A stretch of 14,602 nucleotides of DNA from contig WFTN01000232.1 in assembly GCA_015485455.1 (NCBI GenBank), positions 1 to 14,602 of the forward strand, in the 5' to 3' direction. Position 1 is the first letter of the stretch. The number at the start of each line of letters is the position of its first letter. The notes beneath the pieces are model-generated. The model was given only the letters and a program-made list of their open reading frames with translations. It was not told the origin of the DNA and ran no database searches. This DNA comes from Planctomycetota bacterium (GTDB lineage Bacteria; Planctomycetota; GCA-002687715; DRQF01). A program made the translations under genes and the position numbers. Below are positions 7,306 to 14,602 of this stretch, one piece after another.

Positions 7306-7675
7306 GAAGGCAAAAGAAAAAACTGGTCCTTTACTTCGAACGAAACGTCGAAATGATGGGGCCAATTCTCCGGTGGCCCCAGTCCCTGAGCTCAACCGAC
7401 TCATTCACGAGCGCATGCGCCTTGGCATCATGAGCGCTCTTGCGGTTCACGATTCCTTGAGCTTTCAAGAACTCAAGGATGTTCTCCAAGCAACGGACGG
7501 CAACTTGAGCGTCCACGCGAGGAAACTAGAAGGAGCCGGTTACTTAGAATGCAACAAGACTTTTGTTGGTCGTATGCCGAAGACGGAATACAGCCTCAGC
7601 AAGACCGGGCGCCATGAGTTAGAAAACTACTTAGGCCACATGGAATCCTTGATCGAAGCAACCCGCCGTCCTTAA
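7298..7675 (+). CDS. Winged-helix DNA-binding transcriptional regulator (HTH_34/PF13601 type)
   Basis: A 125-residue protein consisting of a basic N-terminal tail (about 1-25) and one winged helix-turn-helix domain (about 31-115). Family hallmarks are LNRLIHERMRLGIMSAL at 32-48, the recognition-helix region TDGNLSVHARKLEGAGYL at 66-83, and a wing with FVGRMPKTEYSLSKTGR at 89-105. No ligand-binding domain is present, so any signal probably comes from a partner. The GTG start follows GAGGAG at proper spacing. It overlaps the upstream membrane-protein gene by 8 nt, the arrangement expected of a coupled two-gene unit in which the regulator may control its own operon. A hairpin follows directly after the stop. 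Confidence 0.88.
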   Translation: MVRKAKEKTGPLLRTKRRNDGANSPVAPVPELNRLIHERMRLGIMSALAVHDSLSFQELKDVLQATDGNLSVHARKLEGAGYLECNKTFVGRMPKTEYSLSKTGRHELENYLGHMESLIEATRRP

Positions 7676-7677
7676 GC

Positions 7678-7697
7678 CCGACTTATTGGTGAGTCGG
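7678..7697. terminator. Short hairpin between convergent genes
   Basis: CCGACT at 7678-7683 pairs with AGTCGG at 7692-7697 around an 8-nt loop, directly after the regulator stop codon and before the convergent minus-strand gene that ends at 7710. A moderately T-rich AGATTGTTCGG follows on the plus strand. The stem is only 6 bp, so this is a weak candidate. Confidence 0.4.
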
Positions 7698-7709
7698 AGA
7701 TTGTTCGGT

Positions 7710-10223
7710 CTAAGGCTCCTTAGAAACCTGAACAGCAGGTGTGAAGTGTTTGGTTCCCACTCCCTGGATGAACAGTTCTGATGGTATTTTCTGCTGTTTA
7801 TTGAACTGATAAGTCGTCACTCCCGAGCCCAACTGATTTGTCACCAAGAAGAAAGTGCAGTCTTCTCCATCGACATTTTTCAGTCCAGCCTCATCGTTGA
7901 GCCACATGCTACCCGTTCGTTCTGGAAACTTCCGTGCTTGGGCATCAAGAGCACCGGATAAATAGAATTCATAGCGGGATTCTCGTTCGCCCCCAATCAG
8001 GTTCACTTCGAGTTTGCCGTCGGCTCTTATGTGTGCGCGAACAGTTGGCACTGGGAATGACCCCGTGGCAAACTCTTGAGTCGCTGGCCGCAGGTCTAAG
8101 CTCTCTAATGTCAAATTCAAGCCCGGTTCAGTCTCACTCCAAAAAGAAACGGATTCCAAACGTCCCCGGCTCAAAGGGATGACCCACTCATTGCTGCCAA
8201 TTCGTTTGGGGAACAGCCGGCGTTTTTGCCCTCCCAGTTCATCGGTTCGCGTGCCCGACCATGAGACCTCGAAAGAGGAATTCATGTCTTCTTCCCTCAT
8301 GAGTCCGCGAATAACTAAGTCTCTCGGCGGGGTGGTAAGTATCTTGCGAAAGCGAAAAGTGGCTTGGGAGTCCTTGTCGACCAACTCCATTGCGATCTTG
8401 CCGTCGACAATGGACATTTCTGAACCTTGCGGGAAGACATAGTAAGAGTCAAAAGTCTGTGGCGCAGATTCAAGCAAGGGGGTGGCGCAGGATCTTGCCA
8501 ACGTCGTTACGAGAATGGACAAGACGATGATGGATGCGGCAATGAGAAGGAGTAGGGCACGAACCTGCGGCTGAGTAAGTCTCTTCTTTCCGCCTTGAAA
8601 CCGCACATGAGCATGGAGGGAAATCGTCGACCAGACCACCAAGAGAGGGTAGGCAAGAAGAAGATCTCGGCCTCGGTTTGGCAACCAGAACACTTCTTCA
8701 AAGCTGATGGTCAATGCTCCCAAGAGAGCGCAAATGAAGAAGAAGGACTCCACTAAGAATAGGGAGTCGAACCCTCTTTCTCGGCGCCAAGCTATCTGCG
8801 TAATGAATGCAATGAGTGCGGCAAAGAAAAGAGCCGGAATGACTACTTGGTACCAGGAGCGAACGCGGTTTCTGCGGTCGGCGTCTTGGTAGGGATGGAC
8901 TGCCATGTGGAAGGGATCTTCCAGGAGAACATTCTTATACATGTTGACCTCCCCTGGGTTGGCAGCAACTTGCGCCACTGCCTGAGCCGGTTCCACATCT
9001 TCGTAGTCGAATCTCCAAAGCTCATGGGTCTTGTACCACAGGCCATGAAGTGCTTTGCCCATGCCCGTCATGGTCCAGCTTGGAGAATCGTTGCTGAGTG
9101 TTGTGTCCAAGGACTTGATACGTTTTTCGTCACATGCTTGGTTGATCTCGCGAGCCAAATCATTGTAGAAGGCGATGGCAGTCTTGGGGTCCTTGTGTTT
9201 TCCCGCCTGGGCAGCCGCTTCGCGAATGGCCTTGGCCAAGAGTGCTGCTGGTCTGCCGATCTTGTCGCCTTCGCTCTCGGGGCCTGAATAAAGTGGGCTT
9301 TCCAGGACCGGTTTCAACTCTGCGAATTTTTGGGAAACTTGATAGAGCGATTTTCTCTGATTGGCACTCAGGGCACCTAACTCATGATTTTCAACACGGG
9401 CTACTCTTTGAATGGCTCCTAAGGCCGCTTGAAAGTGAGGTTCGTCCATTTCCTCGATGAGAGAGACTCCGTAGTGCTTTTCATTCTTGGCTTTGACCCA
9501 TCCTTGGGCCCCCTGAACCCCAAGAACAGTAGAAAGGATCACCAACAATCCTTCGACGATCAATTTCTTTCGATCTTCATTGAGATGACGTCTGATGCGC
9601 CAGCGCAAGAAGAACCCAAGCCCCAGGTAGGGCACTAAGCGAAGCCAGTGAGGTGATGTGATCGAAGTCCATGCGAGAACAAGGGTCAACGCGCCAACAT
9701 GGATACGGAACCACTTTGTCTCTTTGACCCCGACGAGCATGAGGCAAAGTCCAATGGCAAGGACACTCTGGAGGCTAAACAGATTGGGAATGGCGAGACG
9801 GGTCGCCAGTTGGCCGTAAAATGCTGGGCAAAAGACAACACCAATGAATGCCAGTGTTGCCAGTGGAGGAGGGATTCCTAAGCGGATAAGGGCAACCAAA
9901 ATCAAGGTGCTGCCGATTGCCAAAAGAAGAAAATTAAAGATTCTGAGAGAAATGCCCCCTTGGTCGAGTGCAGCTAAAGTCAGGGAGAAACCAGGTGGCT
10001 GTCTGAGTTGACGAAAATCGTAGCCCCCTAACCACCGGCCATCTTGAATGTGAGATGCTTGAGACACGAAAACATAATCTCTTGACCAATCAGGCATCCA
10101 CTGGCTCGGCAGGTGGGCGGTTAGCTCCCAGCGAATCGAAAGCACGATAGCTAAGACGAGGCCGAGAACGATCCAGCTCCGTCGGTCCATGGTGCATTGA
10201 GATTTGTCGTTGTCGTCAGTCAT
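7710..10223 (-). CDS. Polytopic membrane protein, GT-C glycosyltransferase-like, with large soluble regions
   Basis: An 837-residue integral membrane protein. A first helix at about 16-34 is followed by a loop with PDWSRDY at 44-50 and PPG at 76-78, the acidic first-loop pattern of GT-C glycosyltransferases that use lipid-linked sugars (PMT/ArnT-like). Asp45 and Asp49 are candidate catalytic acids. More helices lie near 90-112, 122-140, 152-166, 172-208 and 221-236. A hydrophilic region of about 215 residues (240-455) follows, with Trp and Tyr near 395-410, then helices near 455-478, 486-507, 520-535 and 555-576. Residues 585-837 look like a beta-rich extracytoplasmic region of unknown type. 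It starts at ATG 10223, though Met12 (10190) is also possible. Family membership rests on pattern and topology only; an unrelated membrane protein is not excluded. It stands alone between convergent and divergent neighbours. Confidence 0.6.
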   Translation of the reverse strand: MTDDNDKSQCTMDRRSWIVLGLVLAIVLSIRWELTAHLPSQWMPDWSRDYVFVSQASHIQDGRWLGGYDFRQLRQPPGFSLTLAALDQGGISLRIFNFLLLAIGSTLILVALIRLGIPPPLATLAFIGVVFCPAFYGQLATRLAIPNLFSLQSVLAIGLCLMLVGVKETKWFRIHVGALTLVLAWTSITSPHWLRLVPYLGLGFFLRWRIRRHLNEDRKKLIVEGLLVILSTVLGVQGAQGWVKAKNEKHYGVSLIEEMDEPHFQAALGAIQRVARVENHELGALSANQRKSLYQVSQKFAELKPVLESPLYSGPESEGDKIGRPAALLAKAIREAAAQAGKHKDPKTAIAFYNDLAREINQACDEKRIKSLDTTLSNDSPSWTMTGMGKALHGLWYKTHELWRFDYEDVEPAQAVAQVAANPGEVNMYKNVLLEDPFHMAVHPYQDADRRNRVRSWYQVVIPALFFAALIAFITQIAWRRERGFDSLFLVESFFFICALLGALTISFEEVFWLPNRGRDLLLAYPLLVVWSTISLHAHVRFQGGKKRLTQPQVRALLLLIAASIIVLSILVTTLARSCATPLLESAPQTFDSYYVFPQGSEMSIVDGKIAMELVDKDSQATFRFRKILTTPPRDLVIRGLMREEDMNSSFEVSWSGTRTDELGGQKRRLFPKRIGSNEWVIPLSRGRLESVSFWSETEPGLNLTLESLDLRPATQEFATGSFPVPTVRAHIRADGKLEVNLIGGERESRYEFYLSGALDAQARKFPERTGSMWLNDEAGLKNVDGEDCTFFLVTNQLGSGVTTYQFNKQQKIPSELFIQGVGTKHFTPAVQVSKEP

Positions 10224-10330
10224 GGTGTGCTGAGTCTAACTGGCGGCCATGTTTGTTCCTATGTCTTATGGCGAAAACTCAGTTCCCGATTGAATCTGGG
10301 CCAAAACCCCACTTTCGGCTAACATGAGGC
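10224..10330. promoter_or_regulatory. Divergent spacer upstream of the GT-C-like gene and the anchored protein
   Basis: This 107-nt spacer should contain two divergent promoters. On the plus strand TAACAT at 10320-10325 could be a -10 box 5 nt before the ATG at 10331, which would give a leaderless mRNA; no -35 box is evident at the proper distance. On the minus strand I see no convincing pair of boxes. Confidence 0.2.
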
Positions 10331-10924
10331 ATGACCAATCGACGTCGCACTTACCGCCGCAACAAGCCGTCGAGGCTGGATCCTCGATTGTTTTTTCTGT
10401 GGGTGATCCCAGGGAGTTCGGTCTTGTTTCTCCTGATGTTCTTTGCCTCTCAGGATTGGAGCCAACCCGTGAGGAGCCATGATGCCTCGGAACCACAAGT
10501 TTTGACACCTTCTCTCGATGGCGAGGACAGCAAGAATGACAAGGCTTTTGCAGTGGCCCATGGTGCTTTGCTGAGCATCGAAGACCTCATAAAAGATTTA
10601 GACCGCCAGGCTCGCCGCTTCGAGGGGGATCGAGTTCGTGGTGTTTTTGCCACTAAGCCCCAGAACCTTCTCAGTTCATGGGATCGTTGGACGGAGACAT
10701 TCCATGAACGGATCCGGGAGTTTGGAGAGGAATTTGATATTCAAGTCGATGACCTTGAGCGAGATGCGCCAACACCGGTCCATCATGTTTACCGTTTGGT
10801 CATGCGCGTTCCCTTCGAAATCCGAAGGAACTGGGAAGACGGTAGGGGAATTGAGGGGATACCTGTTCGGGCTGGAGTTGATGAATTGTTGAAACAAGCC
10901 CATGACTGGATAGAGAAACGCTAA
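10331..10924 (+). CDS. Single-pass membrane-anchored protein of unknown function upstream of hrpB
   Basis: A 197-residue protein I do not recognise. A strongly basic N-terminus (RRR and RR within the first 10 residues) precedes one hydrophobic helix at about 19-40, which predicts a cytoplasmic N-terminus and an extracytoplasmic C-terminal part. Residues about 70-145 look helical and charged, with WDRWTETFHERIREFGEEF near 117-135; the remainder may mix strand and helix. The ATG is preceded by GAGG only 1 nt away, too close for a normal ribosome site, and a nearby TAACAT suggests a possible leaderless start. Its stop lies 2 nt before the hrpB GTG, so the two are probably one transcript, although an envelope protein and a cytoplasmic helicase have no obvious shared task. 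Confidence 0.7.
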   Translation: MTNRRRTYRRNKPSRLDPRLFFLWVIPGSSVLFLLMFFASQDWSQPVRSHDASEPQVLTPSLDGEDSKNDKAFAVAHGALLSIEDLIKDLDRQARRFEGDRVRGVFATKPQNLLSSWDRWTETFHERIREFGEEFDIQVDDLERDAPTPVHHVYRLVMRVPFEIRRNWEDGRGIEGIPVRAGVDELLKQAHDWIEKR

Positions 10925-10926
10925 TC

Positions 10927-13419
10927 GTGCAGCTCCCTGTTGACCTCATCGTTCCAGATATTCTCAAATCGTTGGCATCACGACCTTGTGTTGTTGTCAC
11001 CGCACCTCCAGGCTCAGGGAAAACAACGCGCATTCCTCCAGCGTTGGTAGGGGCTTTTGGTGTTGGCCGTGTTTTGGTTTCTCAGCCTCGTCGAATTGCG
11101 GCTCGGTCCGCTGCTGCACGTATGGCGGAAGAGCAAGGAAGCTCCCTAGGAAAGAGCATCGGATTTCAAACACGTTTTGAGTCGAAAGTTTGTCCTGAAA
11201 GCCAGCTTATCGTATTGACTGAGGGACTTCTGCTGCGAAAAATCCAGTCGGATCCTTTCCTTGGCGGAGTCAGTTGTGTGGTTCTGGATGAGTTCCACGA
11301 ACGCAGCTTGGACTTAGATCTGACCTTGGCCTTTCTCAAGGAAGTCATTTCCGAAGCCAGGCCAGACTTGAAGTTGATCATCATGTCCGCGACCTTGGAG
11401 GTGGAGCCTCTCCTTAATTATTTAGAAGATGCGGTGACTTTGTCTGCTGAAGCCCGTCTTTTCCCTATTGAAGTGACCCATGACCGGCATCGAGACGAGG
11501 GTCGCTTAGAACAGAGAGTCAGTGGGGCCATTACAGATGCTCTTAATTTGCATGAGGGGAATCTCTTGGCATTCCTTCCAGGAATTGCAGCCATTCGGAA
11601 GACCAAGGAACGATTGAAAGCTCTCCAAGTCGATCAGATTGCTGACATTCTCGAACTTCATGGTGATCTGGATGCCAAACTCCAGGATGCGGCAATTTCG
11701 AAATCCGGCCGCCGCAAGGTCATCTTGTCCACCAACGTTGCTGAGACATCCCTGACCGTTCCCGGAGTCCGCATTGTGGTTGACTCAGGGCTCGTAAAGA
11801 AGCTGCGTCATGACAGCAATCTAGGATTGGATCGGCTCGAGGAAGAGAGAATCAGTTTGGCTTCAGCCCGTCAGCGGAGTGGGCGGGCTGGTCGGGAAGG
11901 CCCAGGATTCGTGAAGCGTTTGTGGACTCAAGTTGATGAGCGGCAAATGCCAGAGCAGGACGAGGCAGAAGTCTACAGGTTGGAATTGGCGAATGCGATT
12001 TTGCAAATTCTCTCCTGGGGGGCACCTTCCGTCGACGACTTCGACTGGTTTGCTTGCCCGCCGAAGAAGAGTCTCCAGGAGGGTGTTGGTCTCTTAGACC
12101 GTTTGGGTGCCATTGAGACCGATCTCGAAACTGGAAAACTATCATTGACCAAGTTGGGACAGGGGCTCTGCTCTTTGCCCATTCATCCTCGTCTGGGTGT
12201 GCTCTTGCATGAGGCCGATGCTCGAGGGGTCGGAGACCTTGGGGCATTGGCTTGTGCACTACTAAGTGAACGCGATCTCTTGAGTATGGATCAGCGTCGC
12301 GGTTTGGGACAGAAGCTTGCGGCGCCTTCTGATCTGCAATTGCGAATCGACCTTGTTGAAAGTGATGATCGACAGATCCACCGAGGCGGGCGTGCGCGGG
12401 TGCGAAAGGTAGCCAAGCAACTGAGGCGCTTCCTTGGAACTCACTCCGGCCCAAAGCCTACTCATGCCGCTGAAGCGTTGTCTAAGGCCGTTCTTGCTGC
12501 CTTTCCCGATCGTCTAGCGAAAAGGCGAGATAAGGATAGAACTCGCGGGCTTATGGTGGGGGGCAGAGGTGTTCAGATATTAGAAGAAAGCGTGGTCAAA
12601 GATGGAGATCTCTTTTGTGCCTTACGCTTGTCCGCTGGCAGAAGGGGTAAGGGTTCTGATTCCCCAGTGACTTGGCTCCAATGGATTGATGAATCTTGGT
12701 TGGAGGAAGATTTTTCTCATGGGCTTCGGACCAAGGATGAAGGGGCCTTTGATGAAGCTAAGGGGAGGGTCATTTTTGTCCGACGCAAACGATTCTTTGA
12801 TCTCATCCTCGACGAGCGCCAGGTCAATGTGACAGATGGGGCGGCAGCAGGTGAGATTTTGGCCCAAGCAGTTCGCCAGCACGACCAGACCATTCTTGCG
12901 AGAATCGTTGACCGTAAGACAGATTCTTTGCTGCAGAGGCTGGCGTTCCTGAGGGAACATAGTCCGGAGTTTCCCTGGCCGAAATTCGAGGGAGCAGACT
13001 TGATAGAACTCATTGTGAGCTTGTGTCCCGGGAGGTCGCGGTTTTCTGAACTTGAACCCCAAGACCTGCGTCGCATGATTGAAGCCTCCATTGGCTTTCA
13101 ACTCATGACCCGACTCAAACAGGAAGCACCGGTGGAATTTCAGCTTGAGAATGGTCGGAAGCTCAAAGTCGCTTACACCCCCGGTGCCCCTCCTACAATC
13201 TCTTCTAAGGTGCAGCATTTTTTCGGTCAGTGGGAAACCCCTTCGTTTGTGGGGGGGCGGGTCAAGGCGCGTGTCGAGTTGTTGGCCCCTAATAGGCGAC
13301 CGGTTCAGATCACCTCTGATCTGGCGAACTTTTGGCGAACCACTTATGCTCAAGTCCGAAAGGACCTGCGGGGGCGCTACCCAAAACATGACTGGCCAGA
13401 AAATCCACCGGGGTCATGA
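10927..13419 (+). CDS. hrpB: ATP-dependent helicase HrpB (DEAH/DExH family)
   Basis: An 830-residue cytoplasmic superfamily 2 nucleic-acid helicase, close to E. coli HrpB in length (809). Motifs in order: Walker A APPGSGKTT at 26-34, Ia SQPRRIAAR at 52-60, Ib LTEGLLL near 97-103, Walker B DEFH at 121-124, III SAT at 154-156, IV LAFLPG near 214-219, V STNVAETSL at 268-276 and VI QRSGRAGREG at 316-325. The C-terminus has the HrpB-specific region, including FFGQWETP, RRPVQITSDLANFW and RGRYPKHDWP close to the end, which separates it from HrpA. The GTG start follows the upstream stop by 2 nt and is needed for the intact Walker A region. The bacterial cellular role of HrpB remains poorly defined; RNA-related work is assumed from homology. 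Several long minus-strand open frames across the gene are shadows. Confidence 0.96.
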   Translation: MQLPVDLIVPDILKSLASRPCVVVTAPPGSGKTTRIPPALVGAFGVGRVLVSQPRRIAARSAAARMAEEQGSSLGKSIGFQTRFESKVCPESQLIVLTEGLLLRKIQSDPFLGGVSCVVLDEFHERSLDLDLTLAFLKEVISEARPDLKLIIMSATLEVEPLLNYLEDAVTLSAEARLFPIEVTHDRHRDEGRLEQRVSGAITDALNLHEGNLLAFLPGIAAIRKTKERLKALQVDQIADILELHGDLDAKLQDAAISKSGRRKVILSTNVAETSLTVPGVRIVVDSGLVKKLRHDSNLGLDRLEEERISLASARQRSGRAGREGPGFVKRLWTQVDERQMPEQDEAEVYRLELANAILQILSWGAPSVDDFDWFACPPKKSLQEGVGLLDRLGAIETDLETGKLSLTKLGQGLCSLPIHPRLGVLLHEADARGVGDLGALACALLSERDLLSMDQRRGLGQKLAAPSDLQLRIDLVESDDRQIHRGGRARVRKVAKQLRRFLGTHSGPKPTHAAEALSKAVLAAFPDRLAKRRDKDRTRGLMVGGRGVQILEESVVKDGDLFCALRLSAGRRGKGSDSPVTWLQWIDESWLEEDFSHGLRTKDEGAFDEAKGRVIFVRRKRFFDLILDERQVNVTDGAAAGEILAQAVRQHDQTILARIVDRKTDSLLQRLAFLREHSPEFPWPKFEGADLIELIVSLCPGRSRFSELEPQDLRRMIEASIGFQLMTRLKQEAPVEFQLENGRKLKVAYTPGAPPTISSKVQHFFGQWETPSFVGGRVKARVELLAPNRRPVQITSDLANFWRTTYAQVRKDLRGRYPKHDWPENPPGS

Positions 13420-13517
13420 GGTCGGTTGTGAGCATCCCCATGACCGTTGCCTCAAGGAAGGCACAAGGGCCGCAATCTCGTGAATAGGGCGGTCTGTCAG
13501 CGAATATGTCCCACGGC

Positions 13518-13546
13518 CTGACGTTGCCCTTCGGCTGTGCTATCCT
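13518..13546 (+). promoter_or_regulatory. Sigma70-type promoter with extended -10
   Basis: CTGACG at 13518-13523 (4 of 6 matches to TTGACA) is separated by exactly 17 nt from TATCCT at 13541-13546, which is directly preceded by TGC, an extended -10 TGn. Transcription would start near 13553, about 20 nt before the lipoprotein start. This is the best promoter in the window. Confidence 0.55.
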
Positions 13547-13560
13547 CTGGCGAATCGTAC

Positions 13561-13566
13561 GAGGAG
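13561..13566 (+). promoter_or_regulatory. Ribosome binding site of the lipoprotein gene
   Basis: A perfect GAGGAG at 13561-13566. Two start codons follow in the same frame: TTG at 13571 (4-nt gap) and GTG at 13574 (7-nt gap). The more usual spacing and codon favour GTG 13574. Confidence 0.65.
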
Positions 13567-13573
13567 TCAATTG

Positions 13574-13939
13574 GTGAAGTTGGTGTTGATCTTGATTGGA
13601 CTGAACGCCTTGGGAGCTTGTGTTGGACCATTGCCGGCGCCTACCCCCCCAGGACAACTTTCGGAAACGGCTGGCGGTGTCATTTACGTGGACATCCCTC
13701 GACCTTTGCATGAGGTCAGGGAATTCTTTGAATCCCGCGAAAGTGAGACTGCTGCAAGTGGTACCGAAGGCGTTTTTCTTTTGTTCGCTGATGACCATGT
13801 GATTCAAATCGAAGTGACTTTGATTTCAGATAAATTGACCCAACTCCGCATTGAAGATCAAAGGGATGACAATGAATTGGTGGGGCCTAACGGCCTTCGT
13901 CGTTGGAGTCGCGCCTTGGTCAAGGATCTTTTGCCATGA
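13574..13939 (+). CDS. Small putative lipoprotein of unknown function
   Basis: About 121 residues from the GTG start. The N-terminus MKLVLILIGLNALGAC reads as a lipoprotein signal peptide: one Lys, a hydrophobic core and a lipobox LGAC with Cys at about residue 16 (read with GTG as Met followed by Lys). The mature protein is short, with a Pro-rich linker (PLPAPTPPGQ) and then a compact mixed alpha/beta segment containing VIYVDIPRPLHEVREFF and alternating hydrophobic strands near 70-95. It is probably attached to the envelope. I do not recognise the family. It has its own promoter and overlaps the next membrane-protein gene by 4 nt (ATGA), so the two are probably co-translated and may act together. 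An alternative TTG start 3 nt upstream changes only one residue. Confidence 0.72.
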   Translation: MKLVLILIGLNALGACVGPLPAPTPPGQLSETAGGVIYVDIPRPLHEVREFFESRESETAASGTEGVFLLFADDHVIQIEVTLISDKLTQLRIEDQRDDNELVGPNGLRRWSRALVKDLLP

Positions 13940-14602
13940 ATGATGCCAAGGTAATCCATGAGAAAGGTCTAATGATTCCCCTCATGGGTCTATCTATAGC
14001 GGCTCTGGCAGCTCAGATCTTGATGGTGCGAATTTTCTCATTCACGATGAATCATGGTTTCGTCTACATGGCGGTTAGCCTCGCTATGCTGGGGTTCGGA
14101 ATCTCTGGGACGTTATTGTCTTTAGTGCCGCAATTGAAACAGTCGTCGCCTCGGTCATGTTTGCAGTTTTGTTGCCTTGGATTCTCCCTATCACTTGTGG
14201 CGTCCATGTATGTTTTTGGTCGATTTGCGTCCTTGGCGAGCCCCGCATCGGGTTTGAGCTTGATGTCGCCTTTGGCGGCTCGTCTCCTCTTACTTTCCTT
14301 GCCCTATGTGTTTGCCGGCCTTGGGATTGCTGTGGCTCTCTTGGCGCGCAAGGAAGGTGTGGGGCTTCGTTATTCTGTGAATCTGGCCGGATCTGGCCTG
14401 GGTTGTTTGCTCGCCTATCCTCTGCTGACGACATGGGGGGCTGAAGCAGGACTCTTGGTCTTGGGGGCTTTAGTTTGTTTCTCTGGCGTTTTTTTGGGCC
14501 GGCTCTTTTGGCGACTCATTCTGCTGGCCGGGGCTATTTCCTTCTTGGCATTCATTCCTCATGCTGTTGATCTCTTTGCTTTCTCCCCTGACAATGCTGA
14601 TC
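13936..14602 (+). CDS. Polytopic membrane protein, N-terminal part (spermidine-synthase-like fusion family), truncated by window edge
   Basis: An open frame of 222 codons from ATG 13936, without a stop up to the window end, overlapping the lipoprotein stop in an ATGA. The visible part is almost entirely membrane: helices near 12-32, 42-64, 75-95, 114-136, 146-162, 168-190 and 192-208. The signature of helices 1 and 2, AAQILMVRIFSF followed by NHGFVYMAVSLAMLGFGISG, and the later LPYVFAGLGIAVAL and VNLAGSGLGCLLAYPLL match, as I recall, the multi-helix N-terminal half of membrane proteins often annotated as spermidine synthase, whose C-terminal half is a Rossmann aminopropyltransferase-like domain. 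That domain would lie beyond the window, so enzymatic activity cannot be judged here. Such fusions are of uncertain substrate. Confidence 0.75.
   Translation, partial: MNDAKVIHEKGLMIPLMGLSIAALAAQILMVRIFSFTMNHGFVYMAVSLAMLGFGISGTLLSLVPQLKQSSPRSCLQFCCLGFSLSLVASMYVFGRFASLASPASGLSLMSPLAARLLLLSLPYVFAGLGIAVALLARKEGVGLRYSVNLAGSGLGCLLAYPLLTTWGAEAGLLVLGALVCFSGVFLGRLFWRLILLAGAISFLAFIPHAVDLFAFSPDNAD

Noticed and set aside
11852-13389. Long minus-strand open frames (200 and 255 codons) opposite hrpB
   Set aside because: hrpB is an intact, strongly conserved gene on the other strand; the antisense translations are rich in Pro, Arg and Ser with no domain, as expected of shadow frames.
13412-13463. Inverted repeats after hrpB (GGTCATG/CATGACC at 13412 and 13439; TGCCT/AGGCA at 13448 and 13459) as an hrpB terminator
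   Set aside because: The first has a 20-nt loop and the second only 5 bp; neither is followed by a T-tract.
1-14602. A hidden defence system, toxin-antitoxin pair, prophage or integrated element
   Set aside because: No nuclease-methylase, reverse transcriptase, integrase, transposase or toxin signature is seen, and no terminal or flanking repeats mark an insertion; the regulator and membrane protein pair is not a recognised toxin-antitoxin arrangement.

Overview
The window is ordinary bacterial chromosome: densely coded, roughly half GC by eye, with no tRNA, rRNA, insertion sequence, phage gene or CRISPR array that I could see. The gene mix (a secreted integrin-type FG-GAP protein, a roughly 1000-residue NAD-glutamate dehydrogenase, a SMUG1-type uracil-DNA glycosylase, HrpB, and a winged-helix regulator paired with a small membrane protein) suggests a Gram-negative environmental bacterium, possibly Planctomycetota or a relative. 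That placement is inference from family distribution as I know it; no marker gene is present. Many starts lack a clear Shine-Dalgarno sequence, while a few have a perfect GAGGAG.

Layout. (1) 74-1747 (+): secreted seven-bladed FG-GAP beta-propeller with an unassigned C-terminal domain, encoded by seven 174-bp tandem repeats. (2) 1748-1962: convergent spacer with three hairpins, at least two plausible as terminators. (3) 1963-4908 (-): large NAD-dependent glutamate dehydrogenase. (4) 4909-5121: AT-rich divergent spacer. (5) 5122-6633 (+): exodeoxyribonuclease III followed 3 nt later by a SMUG1-like uracil-DNA glycosylase, two consecutive steps of base excision repair. (6) 6688-7675 (+): six-helix membrane protein overlapped 8 nt by a small winged-helix regulator whose GTG start is fixed by GAGGAG. 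(7) 7710-10223 (-): large polytopic protein resembling GT-C glycosyltransferases, with a big soluble loop and a C-terminal extracytoplasmic region. (8) 10331-13419 (+): one-helix anchored protein of unknown function, then HrpB helicase 2 nt later. (9) 13518-14602 (+): a recognisable promoter, a small lipoprotein, and by a 4-nt ATGA overlap the N-terminal part of a polytopic protein of the type fused to spermidine-synthase-like domains, cut off by the window edge.

How the genes work together. The clearest functional pairing is the glycosylase and AP endonuclease: one makes abasic sites, the other cleaves them. The membrane protein/regulator pair, the anchored protein/HrpB pair and the lipoprotein/membrane protein pair are translationally close and probably co-transcribed, but their shared roles are not evident from sequence. 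I found no convincing defence system or other wholly new system. The most worthwhile leads are the repair pair, the recently homogenised propeller repeats, the unusual GT-C-like protein and the unexplained partner of HrpB.
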